A DNA stretch of 16,220 bases, taken from positions 3,647-19,866 of the forward strand of contig PCCM01000076.1 of assembly GCA_002731735.1 (NCBI GenBank), read 5' to 3'. Each line of letters opens with the position of its first letter. The first letter of the stretch is position 1. Source of the DNA: Gemmatimonadota bacterium (lineage in GTDB: Bacteria; Gemmatimonadota; Gemmatimonadetes; Longimicrobiales; Gaopeijiaceae). A program made the translations under genes and the position numbers. Below are positions 14,184-16,220 of this stretch, one piece after another. Below the pieces are notes generated by a model. That model was not told the DNA's origin. It was given only the letters and a program-made list of their open reading frames with translations, and made no database searches.

Positions 14184-15035
14184 TTAGAAGAAGGTCTCCA
14201 GAAACCGGGCCCGCGATGCGTGCCGGAGACGGATCAAGCCCTTCTGCTTGATCTGCCGAACCCGCTCCCGGGTGATGCCCATAAGCGTCCCGATTTCTTC
14301 GAGGGTCATCGGCTGCTGATCGTCCAAGCCGAAGTACAGCCGGAGAATCTTGGCCTCCCGTTCCTTGAGCGAAGAAAGCGCGCTTTCCACACTGTCCTTG
14401 AGGGCGTGGTCGTACGTCTCATCCTCGGGCGCCGGTGCATACTGATCGGGCAGATAGTCAAGCAACCGGTGATCTTCTCCCGGCGTGATCGGAGCGTCCA
14501 ATGAAAGATGAGACTGTGAGATCGCCAGCGTGCGCTCCACCTCCTGCTGGGAGATGTCCAAATCGTCCGCGATCTCCTCGACCGTAGGCTCACGGCCCAG
14601 CTCATGGAGAAGCGCCGAACTCCTCCGTCCGATGCGGTGGAGTGCGCCTGCCCGATTCAGGGGAACCCGAACGATGCGACTCTGCTCCGCGAGGGCCTGC
14701 AGAATTGCCTGGCGGATCCACCATACCGCATAGCTGATGAACTTGATGCCTTTGGTCTCGTCGAACTTATGGGCGGCGCGGATGAGACCGAGGTTGCCCT
14801 CATTGATGAGATCGGAAAGCGGCACCCCTTGGTTCTGATACTTCTTCGCCACCGACACCACGAACCGAAGGTTGGAGCGGACCAGCTTGTCGAGCGCCTC
14901 CTCTTCCCCACGCTTGATACCCTTCGCAAGGCGCGCCTCTTCAGCCTTGTCGATCAGAGGATACTGGCTGATCTCTTTGAGGTATTGGTCAAGCGATCCT
15001 TCCCGGAAAGCGCCTTTACGGGAAGCAAACCCCAT
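14184..15035 (-). CDS. rpoD: RNA polymerase sigma factor, RpoD/SigA family, short form without region 1.1
   Basis: 283 residues. It begins almost at region 1.2 (SLDQYLKEISQYPLI, 14-28), then region 2 with LVRSNLRFVVSVAKKYQNQG (51-70), DLINEGNLGLIRAAHKFDE (75-93) and KFISYAVWWIRQAILQALAE (98-117, regions 2.3-2.4). Region 3 covers about 118-200 (SRIVRVPLNRAGALHRIGR, LSLDAPITPGEDHRLLDYL). Region 4.2 has the -35-binding helix-turn-helix (MTLEEIGTLMGITRERVRQIKQKG, 243-266). Length and motifs match the short sigma-A that is the housekeeping sigma in Bacteroidetes-type bacteria, which suggests, without proving, that this is the primary sigma here; a group 2 sigma is the alternative. The ATG at 15035 has AGGG close upstream. 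The stop is followed by the rplM promoter region. Confidence 0.93.
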   Translation of the reverse strand: MGFASRKGAFREGSLDQYLKEISQYPLIDKAEEARLAKGIKRGEEEALDKLVRSNLRFVVSVAKKYQNQGVPLSDLINEGNLGLIRAAHKFDETKGIKFISYAVWWIRQAILQALAEQSRIVRVPLNRAGALHRIGRRSSALLHELGREPTVEEIADDLDISQQEVERTLAISQSHLSLDAPITPGEDHRLLDYLPDQYAPAPEDETYDHALKDSVESALSSLKEREAKILRLYFGLDDQQPMTLEEIGTLMGITRERVRQIKQKGLIRLRHASRARFLETFF

Positions 15036-15205
15036 CTAACCCTCGACGTGAAGCATGTGTATTATTGGCGCGACCGCCGCGACGGGCAGCAACAAGCCCA
15101 GAACATGATAAGTAAAGGCATCATCCCCCAACAGCCCCGGGAGGAGGGGGCCCCGACAGCGGCCTCGCCCGACGTTGGCTTACAGGCCCGAACGCGTGCG
15201 CTTGG

Positions 15206-15988
15206 TCAAAGAATCGACTGACCGACGCGGCCCCACCGTATGGCTCCAAGCCAGGAGTTCCCGCGACGGTTGGATGGGTCGTACGAGAAGTACAACCGCC
15301 AAGGACGGCCCCGGATCGATTGCCGATCTACGAAGCCCCAGTAACGCGAGTCCTCGCTGTTGTCCCGGTTGTCCCCCAGAACGAAATAGCTGCCCGAAGG
15401 AACCGAGATGGGACCCCAGTTGTCCCTTGATGGGCGATAGTCCGCCCTGGACCGACGTCTCTCGTCCTCCCATGTGCCACCATATTCTCCGTAGGGCTGC
15501 TTGAGATCGATGCGGCCGGCCAGCAAGTGGGCCCGCTGCCACCTCATGCCGGAATGGGTAGCATCGGCGCTACGATCAATGTGACGAACGTAGTTCTCCC
15601 GCATCTCCCGTCCGTTTAGGAAGAGCGTCTTATCCCTCATCTCCAAGGTGTCGCCCGGCACGCCCACCACCCGCTTGACATAGTTCTTTCCCGGATCATG
15701 GGGTGGGTGGAACACCACGACTTCGCCGCGGCTCGGTTCACGCCAAGCCGGTAACCTCGCGCCCAGAAACAGCACTTCTCCGCCATACACGGCCTTGTTG
15801 ACAAGCAGGTAGTCACCCACGAGCAGTGTCCCCTCCATTGAGGACGTGGGGATCTTGAAGGCCTCGACGAGAAAGGCGCGGACGGCCAAGAACAGCACGA
15901 CCGCGATGATGATCGATCGCGTCCATTCCCAGATGATACGGGCGTAACCCATGGGCCTCTGCGATGCGCCTTCTTCACCCCTCACCAT
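15206..15988 (-). CDS. lepB: Signal peptidase I
   Basis: 260 residues from ATG 15988, which has GGAGGT 11 bases upstream; a TTG at 16006 or an ATG at 15952 are other possible starts. The inner-membrane serine-lysine protease removes signal peptides from secreted proteins. One membrane helix lies at about 25-41 (SIIIAVVLFLAVRAFLV), followed by box B PTSSMEGTL with the nucleophile Ser50, GDYLLVNK, and KNYVKRVVGVPGD with general base Lys105. VLGDNRDNSEDSRYWGFV is the conserved C-terminal box. An insertion of roughly 50 residues between the Lys box and GDNRDNS (about 125-190) is arginine-rich and less conserved. It lies 170 bp upstream of the sigma gene on the same strand; that gap holds no convincing gene. 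Confidence 0.95.
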   Translation of the reverse strand: MVRGEEGASQRPMGYARIIWEWTRSIIIAVVLFLAVRAFLVEAFKIPTSSMEGTLLVGDYLLVNKAVYGGEVLFLGARLPAWREPSRGEVVVFHPPHDPGKNYVKRVVGVPGDTLEMRDKTLFLNGREMRENYVRHIDRSADATHSGMRWQRAHLLAGRIDLKQPYGEYGGTWEDERRRSRADYRPSRDNWGPISVPSGSYFVLGDNRDNSEDSRYWGFVDRQSIRGRPWRLYFSYDPSNRRGNSWLGAIRWGRVGQSIL

Positions 15989-16082
15989 TCCGAGCGGGAC
16001 CTCCAATCAGAATTTTCGCCAATCAATTGGCCGCGCGACTCACCGCCGGCGGGCGCTGAGCACGGATACACACATCTCCGAA

Positions 16083-16220
16083 CTACGGTTCCAGCCGGCC
16101 AAGCCAAGCTGCGACCCACTTGTCCAACGCGCTCCCCTCTGGGTCTGCCCCGAAGGATGAAAAGCTAACCCGTTCGGGGCCCGCGGCCCTGGTGTTGTAC
16201 GAGCGATAGGAATCTGCCTT
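16083..16220 (-). CDS. Possible C-terminal end of an unidentified gene
   Basis: A frame open from the right edge for 45 codons to a TAG at 16085-16083. The product ends FGADPEGSALDKWVAAWLGR and then LEP. G or C at the third position is common but not extreme, which fits coding DNA in this genome. I recognise no family. It would lie 94 bp before the lepB start, on the same strand. A chance open frame of this length in GC-rich DNA is possible. Confidence 0.35.
   Translation of the reverse strand, partial: KADSYRSYNTRAAGPERVSFSSFGADPEGSALDKWVAAWLGRLEP

Noticed and set aside
15036..15205. GC-rich inverted repeat (GCCCC/GGGGC) and a 20-codon frame between lepB and the sigma gene
   Set aside because: The stem is short and has no T tract, the tiny frame has no supporting signal, and no promoter with good spacing was found. 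I see nothing firm in this gap.
14604..15221. A 205-codon open frame on the plus strand opposite the sigma gene and its upstream gap
   Set aside because: Mostly antisense to the sigma factor; no motif or ribosome binding site supports it.
15989..16082. Palindromes CCGCCGGCGG and CCAAT-2-ATTGG upstream of lepB
   Set aside because: Short palindromes are common in GC-rich spacers; no -10/-35 pair or known operator was recognisable with them.
1..16220. Search for CRISPR arrays, insertion sequences, att sites, tRNA/rRNA genes and prophage genes
   Set aside because: No regular spaced repeats, transposase, integrase, cloverleaf or phage-like genes were seen; the content is core housekeeping genes.

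Overview
The window reads as a stretch of ordinary bacterial core chromosome, high in G+C, probably from a member of the Gemmatimonadota or a relative in the FCB superphylum. The support is indirect. The sigma-70 factor is the short form of about 280 residues without region 1.1 that serves as primary sigma in Bacteroidetes-type bacteria. The nucleotidyltransferase at 3687-4916 is of the alternative GlmU type (NTP_transf_4 plus left-handed beta-helix) common in that superphylum. GTG and TTG starts are frequent. No marker gene in the window settles the taxonomy.

Layout. (a) 1-2059, minus strand: a small uncharacterised lipoprotein, serS, and the start of a membrane protein (probably a sensor kinase) that runs off the left edge. 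(b) 2060-2219: a divergent promoter region. (c) 2220-5777, plus strand: a stand-alone CheY-like receiver, a mannose-1-phosphate guanylyltransferase, a GlmU-like bifunctional sugar nucleotidyl/acyltransferase and a YycJ-type metallo-beta-lactamase-fold hydrolase, tightly packed as one operon. (d) 5793-5832: a hairpin between convergent genes. (e) 5822-14071, minus strand: the conserved run rplM-rpsI-rpsB-tsf-pyrH-frr-uppS-cdsA-dxr-rseP, with a good sigma-70 promoter in front of rplM and an intrinsic terminator between rpsB and tsf. (f) 14184-15988, minus strand: the sigma factor, preceded by lepB. (g) 16083-16220: a possible C-terminal end of another minus-strand gene.

Functional logic. The long minus-strand cluster joins translation (L13, S9, S2, EF-Ts, RRF) and UMP kinase to isoprenoid and envelope lipid steps: DXR for the MEP pathway, UppS for undecaprenyl diphosphate and CdsA for CDP-diacylglycerol. 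It ends with the site-2 protease RseP. The plus-strand operon supplies GDP-mannose and probably UDP-GlcNAc for envelope glycans, with a receiver gene at its head.

I found no CRISPR array, insertion sequence, prophage, tRNA or rRNA gene, nor any clear novel system. The most interesting points are local: an acidic S2 tail with a 17-residue tandem repeat, a terminator or attenuator splitting rpsB from tsf, a perfect 12-bp hairpin between pyrH and frr, and a guanylyltransferase gene whose natural ATG is out of frame. No stretch longer than 300 bases lacks a gene.
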